From assembly GCA_902786925.1 (NCBI GenBank), contig CADAEK010000022.1, positions 1-47,542 on the forward strand: a DNA stretch of 47,542 nucleotides. The letters run 5' to 3'. The position numbers were made by a program, and so were the translations under genes. This DNA is from an uncultured Bacteroidales bacterium. GTDB taxonomy: Bacteria; Bacteroidota; Bacteroidia; Bacteroidales; Bacteroidaceae. How positions within the stretch are numbered: the first letter of the stretch is position 1; each line of letters begins with the position of its first letter. Shown piece by piece: positions 35,506 through 45,504 of this stretch. The notes under the pieces were generated by a model, which worked only from the letters and a program-made list of their open reading frames with translations, did no database searches and was not told the DNA's origin.

Positions 35506-37146
35506 ATGATAATGAATCCCAAACTCTTGCTCTTTTTGCCTTGTTTGATTTTGTCTGTATCGTTATCAGCAAAAGTAAAACCGCGTCATGGACGCCAGAA
35601 GACAGTTGTGCCTGTAGAAGAAATATCTACAAGTAATGCTTCTGATGGCATTCGCCGTAAAATTGGTTCTAGATTTAATGCTCCATTGAAACCTGAAGGT
35701 AGCCCTAAAGTTCCCGTTATTTTGGTTCAGTTTCCCAATAAGAAATTTGTGAGTGGATTGGGAACGCATCTCAACGAGAAGGGAGAGAGGGTAAATAATG
35801 AGTGCACGACGGCTGAAGATGCCAAAAAGGTCGTTGCCTTTTATGATAAATTCTGTAATGGAGAGGGTGGTGCGAGCTCTTATTATAAGGGTGCAGGCAG
35901 CTATGGCGCCATTCGTGAATATTTCCGCGACCAAAGTGTAGGTCGCTTCACTCCTGAATTTGTAGTGCTTGGCCCTGTCACGCTTGACAACAACTATCAA
36001 TATTATGGAGCAAACAATTCCAACGGAGATGATAAAAACAAATCAGCCTTTTATTATGACGCCATTACAAAAATTATCGCAGAACAAATTGTATGGTCCG
36101 ATTTTGACAATGACAATAACGGGACAGTAGATATGGCCTTTTTCATCTATGCTGGCCCTGGAGAAAATGGCGACGACGATGAAGATACTCTGTGGCCCCA
36201 AGAACAGCAAAGCGGAGGTTCTCAAGGAGGCGTCTCGTTCGGATGCTATGCATGCTGCAATGAAACCTACAACGGCAGAACGGATGGCATTGGCGCATTT
36301 ATACATGAAATGAGTCATGCAATGGGACTCCCAGATTTCTACGATACTAAATATAACGCATATGGAATGGACTATTGGGACATTATGGATTCGGGCAACT
36401 ATTGTGACGAAGGCCGCCATCCCTGCAACTATACAACTTATGAACGTGACTTTATGGGCTGGACTCCATTGATAACACTTTCTCCAGGTTCTTCTCAAAC
36501 AATCACACTATATCCCACATCCAATGATGGACAAGGCTACAAGATTGTCAATCCAGAAAATGAGAACGAGTACTATGTGATTGAAAATCGCCAGAATATA
36601 GGCTGGGACATGAAAGTGGGAAATGGGAATGACACCTATCAATCGCATGGATTGATGGTGACGCATATCGACTATAATAAGAGCCTATGGAGCACTAATA
36701 AGGTCAATACAGAAGCAAAACATCAGCGCATGACCATTATTCCTGCAGATGGAATACTCGATTCTTATATATTTGTCGATACAAGTGCAGATTTCGAGAA
36801 ATTTATTCTTTCCGCAATGGGAGATTTATATCCAGGCACGAAGCAAGTGACAGAACTAACGGGTGAAAAAGCCTATGTCTTCACAGATACTGGTGATTAT
36901 CCTCATCAAATGAACCAGCCGCTCACGAATATCACAGAGCACGAAGACGGAACCATCACTTTAACATTCTGTGGCGATGCAACAGCGATTTCTTCACTTT
37001 TTGCCAATGCAGAAGAGCACGTGCCTGTCTATAATGCTTTAGGAGTTTTGGTAGGCCAAACAACGATGGAATACGGCAAACCCCAAAATCTTCCTTCTTC
37101 TCCTGGACTTTATATCATCAAAGGAGTAAAGTATATCGTCAAATAG
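35506..37146 (+). CDS. Secreted M6 family metalloprotease with T9SS-like tail
   Basis: The 546-residue protein starts with a signal peptide (MNPKLLLFLPCLILSVSLSAK). The zinc protease signature is HEMSHAMGLPD at 267-277 (His267, Glu268, His271, Asp277), as in immune-inhibitor-A/M6 peptidases. A preceding DFDNDNNGTVD stretch (near 204-214) is a calcium-type Asp loop. A YYVIENR region and beta-rich domain follow. The last 40 residues (VPVYNALGVLVG to SPGLYIIKGVKYIVK) look like a type IX secretion sorting domain, so the enzyme is probably outside or on the cell. Start 35506 and 35512 both fit. It probably degrades host or dietary proteins. Confidence 0.88.
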   Translation: MIMNPKLLLFLPCLILSVSLSAKVKPRHGRQKTVVPVEEISTSNASDGIRRKIGSRFNAPLKPEGSPKVPVILVQFPNKKFVSGLGTHLNEKGERVNNECTTAEDAKKVVAFYDKFCNGEGGASSYYKGAGSYGAIREYFRDQSVGRFTPEFVVLGPVTLDNNYQYYGANNSNGDDKNKSAFYYDAITKIIAEQIVWSDFDNDNNGTVDMAFFIYAGPGENGDDDEDTLWPQEQQSGGSQGGVSFGCYACCNETYNGRTDGIGAFIHEMSHAMGLPDFYDTKYNAYGMDYWDIMDSGNYCDEGRHPCNYTTYERDFMGWTPLITLSPGSSQTITLYPTSNDGQGYKIVNPENENEYYVIENRQNIGWDMKVGNGNDTYQSHGLMVTHIDYNKSLWSTNKVNTEAKHQRMTIIPADGILDSYIFVDTSADFEKFILSAMGDLYPGTKQVTELTGEKAYVFTDTGDYPHQMNQPLTNITEHEDGTITLTFCGDATAISSLFANAEEHVPVYNALGVLVGQTTMEYGKPQNLPSSPGLYIIKGVKYIVK

Positions 37147-37224
37147 TCCTCCTGATAGATATATCCCAAATTCCCAAATAGGGGTTATTACAAAACGAAA
37201 CTTAACATAATCGTGATTATATCA

Positions 37225-37371
37225 TTAAAAGGCATTGCTTTTCGACGCTTCCTTGTAGGTATTCATCATGCAGACGATGTAGCCGTGGAAGTTGGTGTAT
37301 AGTCTTAGTGTATGAGCATACTTCTGCGAGTCAGGCTCGACAGGCAGTACAATATGTTGAAGAATATTTCG
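37225..37371 (-). pseudogene. Possible gene remnant
   Basis: A minus-strand frame of about 48 codons ends at TAA 37225-37227 and reads protein-like: QHIVLPVEPDSQKYAHTLR, then NFHGYIVCMMNTYKEASK. It has no start codon or ribosome site and is preceded by a stop about 150 bp upstream. The neighbouring frame upstream (IAINAAIIIDNEIFFNIL) may belong to the same gene after a shift. No family is recognised. It could be a decayed gene or chance. Confidence 0.3.
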
Positions 37372-37412
37372 TTATCAATAATAATAGCAGCATTGATGGC
37401 TATTGAACGTGA

Positions 37413-39815
37413 ATGGCAAGACATATCATTTTTAAATATATAAGAACAACATTTTTGATGTGGCTGATGGGTATGGTTTGCTGCCATGCCCAAACTGTTG
37501 TGATTAAAGGCAAAGTTGTGGATGACAAGCAATCACCGCTGGAATTAGCTCAGGTTCGTGTGGAAGGTACAGGATGTGGTACGATGTGCAATCTGAAGGG
37601 CGAATACCGCTTTTCTTGCCAAAGTGCCGATTCTATGGTTGTGGTCTTCTCCATGTTGGGCTACGAGACAAGAAAACGCCTCTTGCAAAACCCTGTAGAT
37701 TCCGTTGTACTTAACATAATGTTACCCTCATTGGGTTATGAATTAGGCGAAGTGGAAGTGACGGATATCCGCAGGCAGACCAGCACAATGACCGATGTGA
37801 ACATGAAGGATATGAAGCACATGGGCAATGCCAGCGGTGGCGGTGTGGAAAGGCTCATCACGAGTCAAGCAGGCGTTTCCACTCACAATGAACTCTCTTC
37901 TCAATACAATGTGAGAGGCGGTTCTTTTGACGAGAATTCCGTGTATATCAATGGTATAGAAGTCTATCGTCCTCTCTTGATTCGTAGTGGACAGCAAGAA
38001 GGCTTGAGCATCATCAACCCTGATATGGTGGAAAAGATTGGCTTTTCTGCAGGCGGTTTTGAGGCTCGTTATGGAGAAAAGATGTCCAGCGTCTTGGATA
38101 TCACCTACAAAAAGGCACACGGTTTTGAAGCCAGCGTAAGTGCCAGTCTGTTGGGAGCCAGTGCCTACGTGGGATATGGCACAGAGAAGTTCTCCATGAC
38201 GCATGCCGTTCGCTACAAGACGATGAAGAACCTCTTAGGAACCTTGGATACCAAAGGTGAATATGATCCACGGGATTTTGACTATCAAACCTATCTCAGT
38301 TGGAGTCCCAATCAGCGATGGACCCTCGACGCTATGGGTGTCATATCCACGAATGACTATAAATTCGTGCCCAAAACCCGAACCACAACCTTTGGTACCG
38401 CCGAAGATGTCAAGGAATTCAAAGTGTATTTTGATGGCAGCGAACGTGATAAGTTCTACACCTATTTTGGTGCATTGTCATTGACACATCATTTCAACAA
38501 GATGAATTCCTTGACGTTCAACTGGTCGGGCTTTAAGACACAAGAACGTGAGACGTATGACATCAATGGCGAATATTGGCTGAACAATGAAGGCGACGAC
38601 GAAAGTTTGGGCATAGGCACATACCATGAACATGCCAGAAACCGATTGAATGCGCGCATGATGAATTTGGGCATCGTGGGACATCATCGTTTCACGAGCC
38701 ATCAATTGCGTTATGGTGCATTAATCAAGATGGAAAAGGTCGATGAAACCATGAGGGAATGGGAAATGAGGGATTCAGCAGGCTATTCACTCCCCCACTC
38801 CTCCGACCGCCTCGATTTGATATACAACATGTCATCCGTAAATAAAGAAAAATCAAAGCATTATGAGTTTTTCTTGCAGGATACATGGAGAAAAGAATTT
38901 GACGATGGCAGCATCGTACTGAACTATGGTGCCAGGTTGACCCATTGGGATTGGAATGATGAAACACTCTTCTCTCCTCGCGCCACCGTGGCATTCACAC
39001 CAGCCAACAACGAGAACCTGGTCTATCGTTTCTCTACAGGCATTTACTATCAAACACCTTTCTACAAAGAGATGCGTGACACCATCACCGTCAATGGCAA
39101 CACCTCCGCCTTCCTGCGCAAAGACATCAAGTCACAGCGAAGCATTCACTTCGTCTTGGGCATGGAATACAAGTTCCGTGTAGGATTAAGACCTTTCAAG
39201 TTCACCGCAGAAGCCTATTATAAGGCACTCAGCAATTTGATTCCTTATAATGTAGATAATGTACGTGTAGTATATTATGGTGGAAATATGGCCAAAGGAT
39301 ACGCAGCAGGCCTTGACATGAAGATATATGGAGAATTTGTGCCAGGCACTGATTCGTGGGTAAGCATGGGCATCATGAAGACACAGGAAAAGATAGGTGG
39401 CAGCGCCTATGTGCCACGTCCTACCGACCAGCGCTTGAACTTCTCCATGTTCTTCAGCGACTACTTCCCCAACACCGACAGATGGAAAGTCACCGTACAG
39501 GGTCACTATGCAGGTGGCTTGCCATTTGGCCCTCCTCATTCAGGACGTGAAAAGCAAGTCTTCCGCATGCCCAGTTACAGACGTGTCGATATGGGAATCA
39601 GTTATCGCTTGCTGAACAACGAGAATCGTCATAATTATACCCCTGTAGGCCGTGTGTTCCGCAACATTTGGTTAGGTGTCGATGTGTTCAATGTGCTGGA
39701 CATCTCCAACGTGAACAGTTATTATTGGGTTACAGACATAGCAAATCACCAATACGCTGTGCCAAATTACTTGACGGGGCGTCAAATAAATGCACGTTTG
39801 TTGTTTGAGTTTTAA
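37413..39815 (+). CDS. TonB-dependent outer-membrane receptor
   Basis: The 800-residue protein has a signal peptide (ending CCHAQ), then a carboxypeptidase-like N-terminal domain (VIKGKVVDDKQSPLELAQVRV, GYETRKRLL) as in many Bacteroidota receptors. The plug domain shows SQYNVRGGSFDENSVYING and IGFSAGGFEARYGEKMSSVLD. The remaining 550 residues are a beta-barrel ending in FEF. No SusD partner is next to it, so its ligand is unknown; a metal or cofactor complex is one option. It is preceded by the M6 protease 260 bp upstream and by the unexplained fragment. Confidence 0.93.
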   Translation: MARHIIFKYIRTTFLMWLMGMVCCHAQTVVIKGKVVDDKQSPLELAQVRVEGTGCGTMCNLKGEYRFSCQSADSMVVVFSMLGYETRKRLLQNPVDSVVLNIMLPSLGYELGEVEVTDIRRQTSTMTDVNMKDMKHMGNASGGGVERLITSQAGVSTHNELSSQYNVRGGSFDENSVYINGIEVYRPLLIRSGQQEGLSIINPDMVEKIGFSAGGFEARYGEKMSSVLDITYKKAHGFEASVSASLLGASAYVGYGTEKFSMTHAVRYKTMKNLLGTLDTKGEYDPRDFDYQTYLSWSPNQRWTLDAMGVISTNDYKFVPKTRTTTFGTAEDVKEFKVYFDGSERDKFYTYFGALSLTHHFNKMNSLTFNWSGFKTQERETYDINGEYWLNNEGDDESLGIGTYHEHARNRLNARMMNLGIVGHHRFTSHQLRYGALIKMEKVDETMREWEMRDSAGYSLPHSSDRLDLIYNMSSVNKEKSKHYEFFLQDTWRKEFDDGSIVLNYGARLTHWDWNDETLFSPRATVAFTPANNENLVYRFSTGIYYQTPFYKEMRDTITVNGNTSAFLRKDIKSQRSIHFVLGMEYKFRVGLRPFKFTAEAYYKALSNLIPYNVDNVRVVYYGGNMAKGYAAGLDMKIYGEFVPGTDSWVSMGIMKTQEKIGGSAYVPRPTDQRLNFSMFFSDYFPNTDRWKVTVQGHYAGGLPFGPPHSGREKQVFRMPSYRRVDMGISYRLLNNENRHNYTPVGRVFRNIWLGVDVFNVLDISNVNSYYWVTDIANHQYAVPNYLTGRQINARLLFEF

Positions 39816-39833
39816 GAATAATCAGTACATTTG
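39804..39833 (+). promoter_or_regulatory. Promoter of panB
   Basis: TTTG (39804-39807) and TACATTTG (39826-39833) are 18 bp apart, overlapping the last codons of the receptor gene. Leader of about 45 nt. Confidence 0.6.
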
Positions 39834-39883
39834 CACATTATTAGGACTTAATTTAAACTTACAAGTATAATACAAGTATAATA

Positions 39884-40705
39884 ATGGCAGGATATTTAGT
39901 TGAGGACCAGCGTAAGGTCACGACTCATAGACTTATTCAGATGAAAGCAGAAGGTAAAAAGATAGCCATGCTTACATCATACGATTATACAACAGCAAGC
40001 ATTACAGATGCAGCAGGTATGGATGTTATCCTTGTTGGCGATTCAGCCAGCAACGTGATGGCAGGAAACTGGACCACACTCCCTATCACACTCGATCAGA
40101 TGATTTACCATGCGAAAAGCGTGGTACGTGGCGTAAAACGTGCGTTGGTCATCTGCGACATGCCTTTCGGCACCTATCAGGTGAACGAAGCAGAGGCAGT
40201 GGCAAATGCTATCCGCATCATGAAGGAAACCCATTGCGACGCGCTCAAACTGGAAGGTGGCGTAGAAATCATTCCTGCAGTCAGAAAGATTCTCGATGCA
40301 GGTATTCCAATCTGTGGACACCTGGGGTTGACACCTCAAGCCATCAACAAGTTTGGAACTTATACTGTTCGCGCTAAAGAAGAAGCAGAAGCCAAGAAAC
40401 TTGTCAGCGATGCACATGCATTGGAAGACGCAGGCTGCTTTGCGGTAGTGCTGGAAAAGATTCCAGCCGCTTTGGCTGCACAAGTGACAAGTGAGCTCCA
40501 TATCCCAGTCATTGGCATTGGTGCTGGTGGCGCATGCGACGGACAAGTTCTCGTTGTGGCAGACATGCTGGGCATGACCCGCGGCTTCTCTCCCAAGTTC
40601 CTGCGTCGCTATGCAGACCTCAACACCATCATGACAGATGCAATCGGTCACTATGTAGAGGACGTCAAGGAAGGCAACTTCCCGAACAAGGACGAACAAT
40701 ATTAA
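39884..40705 (+). CDS. panB: 3-methyl-2-oxobutanoate hydroxymethyltransferase
   Basis: PanB makes ketopantoate from ketoisovalerate and methylene-THF, the first step of pantothenate synthesis; FolD in this window handles the same folate pool. Metal and substrate residues appear as Asp53 (VGDSASN), Asp92 (ICDMPFGTY) and Glu124 (KLEGG). VLEKIPA holds the catalytic Glu and [17 protein letters not shown] is the typical barrel end. Length 273. pgk follows after 53 bp and may share the transcript. Confidence 0.97.
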   Translation: MAGYLVEDQRKVTTHRLIQMKAEGKKIAMLTSYDYTTASITDAAGMDVILVGDSASNVMAGNWTTLPITLDQMIYHAKSVVRGVKRALVICDMPFGTYQVNEAEAVANAIRIMKETHCDALKLEGGVEIIPAVRKILDAGIPICGHLGLTPQAINKFGTYTVRAKEEAEAKKLVSDAHALEDAGCFAVVLEKIPAALAAQVTSELHIPVIGIGAGGACDGQVLVVADMLGMTRGFSPKFLRRYADLNTIMTDAIGHYVEDVKEGNFPNKDEQY

Positions 40706-40758
40706 GACATAGAAACAAATCATCATTTATAAATAACAAATCATTTAATCTAAGTATT

Positions 40759-42027
40759 ATGACAATTAATGAGTACAATTTTGCCGGTAAAAAGGCAATC
40801 GTGCGTGTAGATTTCAATGTGCCTATCCAGAATGGTGTCATCACCGACGACACTCGTATCCGTGGTGCAGTCCCCACCCTCAAGCTCATCCTTGAAAAAG
40901 GTGGTGCTCTCATCATCATGTCCCACATGGGCAAGCCAAAAGGCAAGGTAAAGCCTGAACTCTCTCTGAAGCAGATTGTTCCTGCTGTCAGCGAGGCTCT
41001 TGGTGTTCCTGTACAGTTCGCTGACGACTGCCAGAAGGCAGACGCACAGGCTGCAGCATTGAAGCCAGGTGAAGTTCTCCTTCTTGAGAACCTCCGCTAC
41101 TATCCTGAAGAGGAAGGCAAGCCAGTAGGCGTAGAGAAAGGCACTCCTGAATACGACGAGGCTAAGAAGGCTATGAAAGCAAGCCAGAAGGAGTTCGCTA
41201 AGAAGCTCGCTTCTTACGCTGACTGCTGGGTAATGGACGCCTTTGGTACTGCACACCGCAAGCACGCTTCTACAGCTGTTATCGCTGACTACTTCGACAA
41301 GAAGGATGTCATGCTGGGTCTTCTCATGGAGAAGGAAGTACAGGCAGTTGACAATGTGCTCAACAACATCAAGCGCCCATTCGTGGCTATCATGGGTGGT
41401 TCAAAGGTATCTACCAAGATTGGTATCATCGAGAACCTCCTCGGCAAGGTGGACAAGCTCATCCTCTGCGGTGGCATGACTTACACCTTCATGAAGGCTC
41501 ACGGCGGCAACATTGGTGATTCTATCGTTGAGTTGGATAAGCTTGATGTAGCTCTTGGCGTTGAGAAGATGGCAAAGGAGAATGGCGTAGAGCTCGTGCT
41601 CGGTGAGGATTCAGTATGCTGCACAGGCTACGACTTCTCTACATTCTCAGTGAAGCCAGGTGCAGAGATTAAGACATTCCCATCTAACGCTATCGAAGAT
41701 GGCTGGGACGGTCTTGACGCAGGTCCTATCAGCCGTGAGAAGTTCGCTAAGGCAATCGAAGGCGCAAAGACCATTCTTTGGAACGGTCCTGCAGGTTGCT
41801 TCGAGTGCGAGGAGTTCACTCCAGGTTCTCGTGCTGTAGGTGAGGCAGTTGCAAAGGCTACAGCAGAAGGAGCCTTCTCACTCATCGGTGGTGGTGACTC
41901 TGTAGCATGTGTAAACAAGTTCGGTCTTGCTGACAAAGTATCTTACATCTCTACAGGTGGTGGTGCTCTTCTCGAGGCTATCGAGGGTAAAGTGCTTCCT
42001 GGCATCGCAGCCGTTAAGGGTGAATAA
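40759..42027 (+). CDS. pgk: Phosphoglycerate kinase
   Basis: Pgk transfers phosphate from 1,3-bisphosphoglycerate to ADP in glycolysis. The 422-residue protein shows [31 protein letters not shown], the hinge [10 protein letters not shown] and the nucleotide loop [13 protein letters not shown]. The start at 40759 ([10 protein letters not shown]) is chosen; the longer open frame upstream only runs through panB in another frame. Codon use is strongly biased, as expected for a highly expressed gene. A strong terminator follows. Confidence 0.97.
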   Translation: MTINEYNFAGKKAIVRVDFNVPIQNGVITDDTRIRGAVPTLKLILEKGGALIIMSHMGKPKGKVKPELSLKQIVPAVSEALGVPVQFADDCQKADAQAAALKPGEVLLLENLRYYPEEEGKPVGVEKGTPEYDEAKKAMKASQKEFAKKLASYADCWVMDAFGTAHRKHASTAVIADYFDKKDVMLGLLMEKEVQAVDNVLNNIKRPFVAIMGGSKVSTKIGIIENLLGKVDKLILCGGMTYTFMKAHGGNIGDSIVELDKLDVALGVEKMAKENGVELVLGEDSVCCTGYDFSTFSVKPGAEIKTFPSNAIEDGWDGLDAGPISREKFAKAIEGAKTILWNGPAGCFECEEFTPGSRAVGEAVAKATAEGAFSLIGGGDSVACVNKFGLADKVSYISTGGGALLEAIEGKVLPGIAAVKGE

Positions 42028-42061
42028 GAAATAAGGGCTACAAACCCTATTTCAATCATGA

Positions 42062-42101
42062 AGGGGAGGAATCATACAAATGGTTCCTCCCCTATTTTTT
42101 T
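42062..42101 (+). terminator. Terminator of pgk
   Basis: A 10-bp G/C-rich stem (42062-42071 with 42084-42093) with a 12-nt loop is followed by seven T residues. Confidence 0.9.
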
Positions 42102-42161
42102 CGTTTCATAAAGACAACCTTTTTGCCATCTCGTTGAGGGCCATAAAGTGATAACGCTGAG

Positions 42162-42230
42162 GAATCACGAGAGACAGGTCAACTGATACAACTCCTTAGC
42201 GTGAATCAAAGTTCCTGTCCCCCCTGATTC
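42162..42230 (+). repeat. Dispersed hairpin repeat, copy 1
   Basis: A 69-bp element. Outer arms GAATCA (42162-42167)/TGATTC (42225-42230) and inner arms GACAGG (42173-42178)/CCTGTC (42214-42219) pair; AACTGAT and ATC(AA)AGTT can extend the stem. A run of six C lies in the right arm. About 35 bases of the centre are identical in all three copies. Confidence 0.88.
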
Positions 42231-42406
42231 AAAAACATAAGTAAAATGAAAAGATTTCATACTTTTTCCCCAAAAAAAAGACACAAACAGATAGAAAACG
42301 AATAAAAAACTTGGCAGTTCGTGTATTTTTTTTTTCATTTGTCGGCAGAATTGCGACAAAGTTACTTTTCAAGATATTATTTGGAATCACTTAACATTTT
42401 TGATTG

Positions 42407-43778
42407 ATGGTTACATTTTGTATTAGTCTTATAGCACTTGTGTTGGGCTATCTGTTATATGGCCGTTTTGTGGACAGAGTGTTTGGTCCTGACGACAGGG
42501 TGACTCCTGCTATTGCCATGGCCGATGGGGTTGACCACATTGTGCTTCCTAACTGGAAGGTGTTTATCATCCAATTCCTAAACATCGCAGGTACTGGCCC
42601 AATCTTCGGTGCTATCATGGGCGCCAAGTTCGGTCCCGTTGCCTACTTGTGGATTGTATTGGGATGTATCTTTGCAGGCAGTGTACATGACTATTTCACT
42701 GGTATGCTCTCGATGCGTAACGGCGGTGCCAGTATTTGTGTTCAGTCCTGCCACAATCCTCCAGGAGTATGGCGGTACCGCTCTGCTGTGGATTATCTGT
42801 ATCTTTGTGTATTATATCGTGGCCACGATGCTCCCTATCGACAAGGTTATCGGGCGCTTCTATCCAATGTTTGCCATTGCTCTTTTGTTTATGTTAGCAG
42901 CACTGATGGTATGCCTGTTTGTGGAATGGCCTCTGTTGCCCGAGTTGTGGTCGCATCCTGAAAACATGGGGAAGGCAGCTGACAGCTCCTTCACCGATCA
43001 GGTATTTCCTTGTATGTTCATCACCATTGCCTGTGGTGCCTTGAGTGGTTTCCATGCCACCCAAAGCCCGCTCATGGCCCGATGTCTATCTTCAGAGCGC
43101 AAGGGGCGTGCCGTGTTCTACGGCTCGATGATCGCCGAAGGGCTTGTAGCACTTGTATGGGCTGCTGTGTCAATGTATTTCTTCTATGGGGAACCTGCTC
43201 CAGGCTATCAGTTGATAGAGTCTGTCGGCAATAAAGGCTTCTTGACAAGTGCTCCGGCCGTGGTGAATATCATGTGCAACAGCTGGCTCGGTGTCACAGG
43301 TGGCATCTTGGCAATTCTTGGTGTTGTGGCAGCTCCCATTACCTCGGGCGATACGGCTTTCCGTTCTGCCAGACTGATTATCGCTGAAGCATTTCATATT
43401 GAACAGCGGACCATTCCAAAACGTCTGCTCGTCAGTCTGCCCCTCTTTGGGGTTTCGCTTGCACTGCTGATATGGCAGGTAGAGGACGCCAATGGCTTCA
43501 ACACAATTTGGCAATATGCCGCATGGAGCAATCAGGCGCTGGCGGTATTCATGCTTTGGGCCATCACTGTCTATCTGATTCGTCAGAAAAAGAACTACTG
43601 GATTGCACTTATTCCAGCTCTTTTCATGACGTGCGTCTGCTTCACGTTCCTTTTCATTTCGAAGCTCACTTTCCATCTGCCAGAGGTCATTGCCTACGTC
43701 GCTGGCGGCGCATGTATGGTGATTGCCATCTTTTGGTTCTATGTATGGTATTATCGGAATAAAAAATCAACTAAATGA
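42407..43778 (+). pseudogene. cstA: Carbon starvation protein CstA family, broken by an internal deletion
   Basis: CstA proteins are inner-membrane transporters for pyruvate or peptides. The first 110 codons are intact and typical (NWKVFIIQFLNIAGTGPIFG, HDYFTGMLSMRNGGASI). Directly after GGASI the frame changes: from 42732 the other frame gives VFVFSPATILQEYGGTALLW and continues cleanly to TGA 43776-43778. In family members a few dozen residues (start of the third membrane segment, beginning PEIVGKYLG) stand between these two points, so a segment is missing as well as a frameshift. The joint lies at GTATT (42732-42736), which fits both ends. It could be an assembly artefact. Start is ATG 42407. 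Confidence 0.85.
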
Positions 43779-43849
43779 ATCACGAAGGACAGGTCAACTG
43801 ATACAACTCCTTAGCGTGAATCAAAGTTCCTGTCCCCCCCCCCTGATTC
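43777..43849 (+). repeat. Dispersed hairpin repeat, copy 2
   Basis: A 73-bp copy with the same arms (GAATCA 43777-43782/TGATTC 43844-43849; GACAGG 43788-43793/CCTGTC 43829-43834). The C run is ten long here. Its first two bases are part of the cstA stop codon, and it sits before the convergent gene at 43860. Confidence 0.88.
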
Positions 43850-43859
43850 CGATAATCGA

Positions 43860-44333
43860 TTATTTGTTCACGATTTTAATGTTCGTTTTATTCGAGCGCA
43901 GAATCACAATTCCTTTTGGCAATATAGACAAATCAATAAACGCAGCACCGTTCGCATTGGCTGCGCATTCTTTTATCAGCCGCCCATCCTGCATATAAGC
44001 CGAAACCTTACTGCCTACCGTCAGACCGCTAAAGATCACACAACCATTCTCAACTTTCACGTTTCCGCTCTTAATGATTTCACCTATGCCAGCAGCTTCC
44101 TCTGCGAAAACATAGTTTTTCACGTCGGCAATGCTCATTGTGAACGTCTGGCTATTGCTGATGATAGACAATTCGCCGCCGATAAAAGAAATCTTTGGTT
44201 CGTCTGCCAGCGCAAACGTCGTCTTCGTGCCGTCCTTCGCGTTCACCACCAAAAAACGTGCGCCATCGGCGAGACAAACACTACAAGGCAGAACGGACAG
44301 CAACATTACAATAATAATTCCTTTCATACGCAT
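43860..44333 (-). CDS. Small secreted protein with T9SS-like C-terminal tail
   Basis: The 157-residue protein (start 44333 or the next ATG at 44327) has a signal peptide (MKGIIIVMLLSVLPCSVCLA). Its first half reads RFLVVNAKDGTKTTFALADEPKISF, a beta-rich style common in Prevotella secreted proteins. The last 45 residues (VSAYMQDGRLIKE to KTNIKIVNK) resemble a type IX secretion sorting domain. The ATG lies one base after the stop of the fimbrillin-like gene, so the two are translated together. Function unknown; perhaps an accessory surface protein. Confidence 0.75.
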   Translation of the reverse strand: MRMKGIIIVMLLSVLPCSVCLADGARFLVVNAKDGTKTTFALADEPKISFIGGELSIISNSQTFTMSIADVKNYVFAEEAAGIGEIIKSGNVKVENGCVIFSGLTVGSKVSAYMQDGRLIKECAANANGAAFIDLSILPKGIVILRSNKTNIKIVNK

Positions 44334-44334
44334 G

Positions 44335-45504
44335 TCAGAAGGTTATCTCGTAATTTTCATTTTCCCATGAGGAACTTGTGATTACAGAATATTTCAAAGA
44401 GGTCAGGCCAAAAACAATTTGCATGTCATAGCTATAACCAGCGTTAAAGCTCAGATTAAAAGATTTAGTAATACGATTCTCAATTCTTGAGTAGCCCGAG
44501 GCAAGGTTGGCATCGTCAGTAGTGATGAAATAATCTATCATGATAGTGATTTCCTTTTTGCCGTCCGTCGGAATAAACAAATAGGGGCTTACGGCAATAG
44601 GCTTGCTGTTTAATGTAACTCCTTCGGGTTGATTTGCTGCGAATGTGTCACCAGCATCACGCAAATCTGCCGCAAGACAGTCACCCTCTAATGTATAGGT
44701 CTGCGCTTCAGTCGAAAGATTCTTCCATTGTTGTTTATGTAAATCGAATGAACCTTTGTTCGGAATCTGCCCGCTAATTGTGATGCTCTTAATGGTAATC
44801 CTCGTATTTGCATCATTTCCCGTTTGGTTCAATTGATCCCTAGCCGCAACAGCCTTTAGGTTCAATCGCGCCAAAGCATGTTTCGAATCGATTGTCACAC
44901 AACCATTATTGTCATTTTTCGTTGTGTTTATCTTACTTCCATATAGCAAATCGCCAGCATCATCCATGGGATTGATAGAATTGTATTCAATTACAGGCTC
45001 GGAAGACGCAGAATTGACACTGACGAAACCATTGCCATTGGCATAGGGAGAATAGGCGAAGAAAGAAGCATAGTTGCTGCCCTCTTCCTTTTGAGGCCAA
45101 TACTTTATCGGAGTATATTCCCATCTGTCGCCTACAAATGTAACCTCCTGATTGTTCATCAAATTGGCTGAGAGATTATCATGACTTAGCGGCTCACCGT
45201 TTTTATAACAACCAAACACCCCATACTTCCTTGCTGTCAGTGCAGGAGCTTTTCTCATAGGTGACCGTGTAGTTGCCGTATAATCCTTAAACTGAAATGT
45301 GACAGGAGTCGTACCTTCTGGAATCACGTCTTCGCTGATTTCCTCAAACGTCACTTCGCTGATATTATCAACGGGAATCGCAATCTTACCGTCGGGAAAG
45401 CCCATCGCCGTGCCATTGTTCACACGCACGACCATTTTATACGTCTGTGCCATACTTGCCGTCAAGCAAAAGGCTAAAGCCAAAAGAGAAACAAATCTTT
45501 TCAT
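44335..45504 (-). CDS. Fimbrillin family protein (Mfa-like)
   Basis: The 389-residue secreted protein starts with MKRFVSLLALAFCLTASMAQ. It contains VTFVGDRWEYTPIKYWP...SFFAYSPY, the hallmark of Mfa-like/FimA-type fimbrillins (type V pili), and a second half with SITISGQIPNKGSFDL. It has an ordinary signal peptide, not a lipobox, which is unusual because type V pilins normally travel as lipoproteins. The N-terminal MVVRVNNGTAMGFPDGKIAIPVDNISEVTFEE resembles the start of its downstream partner. No Mfa/Fim anchor or tip genes are adjacent. Confidence 0.75.
   Translation of the reverse strand: MKRFVSLLALAFCLTASMAQTYKMVVRVNNGTAMGFPDGKIAIPVDNISEVTFEEISEDVIPEGTTPVTFQFKDYTATTRSPMRKAPALTARKYGVFGCYKNGEPLSHDNLSANLMNNQEVTFVGDRWEYTPIKYWPQKEEGSNYASFFAYSPYANGNGFVSVNSASSEPVIEYNSINPMDDAGDLLYGSKINTTKNDNNGCVTIDSKHALARLNLKAVAARDQLNQTGNDANTRITIKSITISGQIPNKGSFDLHKQQWKNLSTEAQTYTLEGDCLAADLRDAGDTFAANQPEGVTLNSKPIAVSPYLFIPTDGKKEITIMIDYFITTDDANLASGYSRIENRITKSFNLSFNAGYSYDMQIVFGLTSLKYSVITSSSWENENYEITF

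Noticed and set aside
37305..37532. 75-codon minus-strand open frame at the start of the TonB receptor gene
   Set aside because: It overlaps the receptor's signal peptide region antisense; only the fragment downstream in another frame looked protein-like.
40534..40758. N-terminal extension of pgk
   Set aside because: The longer frame runs through panB out of frame and has no Pgk similarity; the family start MTINEYNF is at 40759.
42162..42230. Dispersed repeat as an integron attC site
   Set aside because: The length and hairpin suggested attC, but the required RYYYAAC and GTTRRRY core sites are absent and no integrase is seen.
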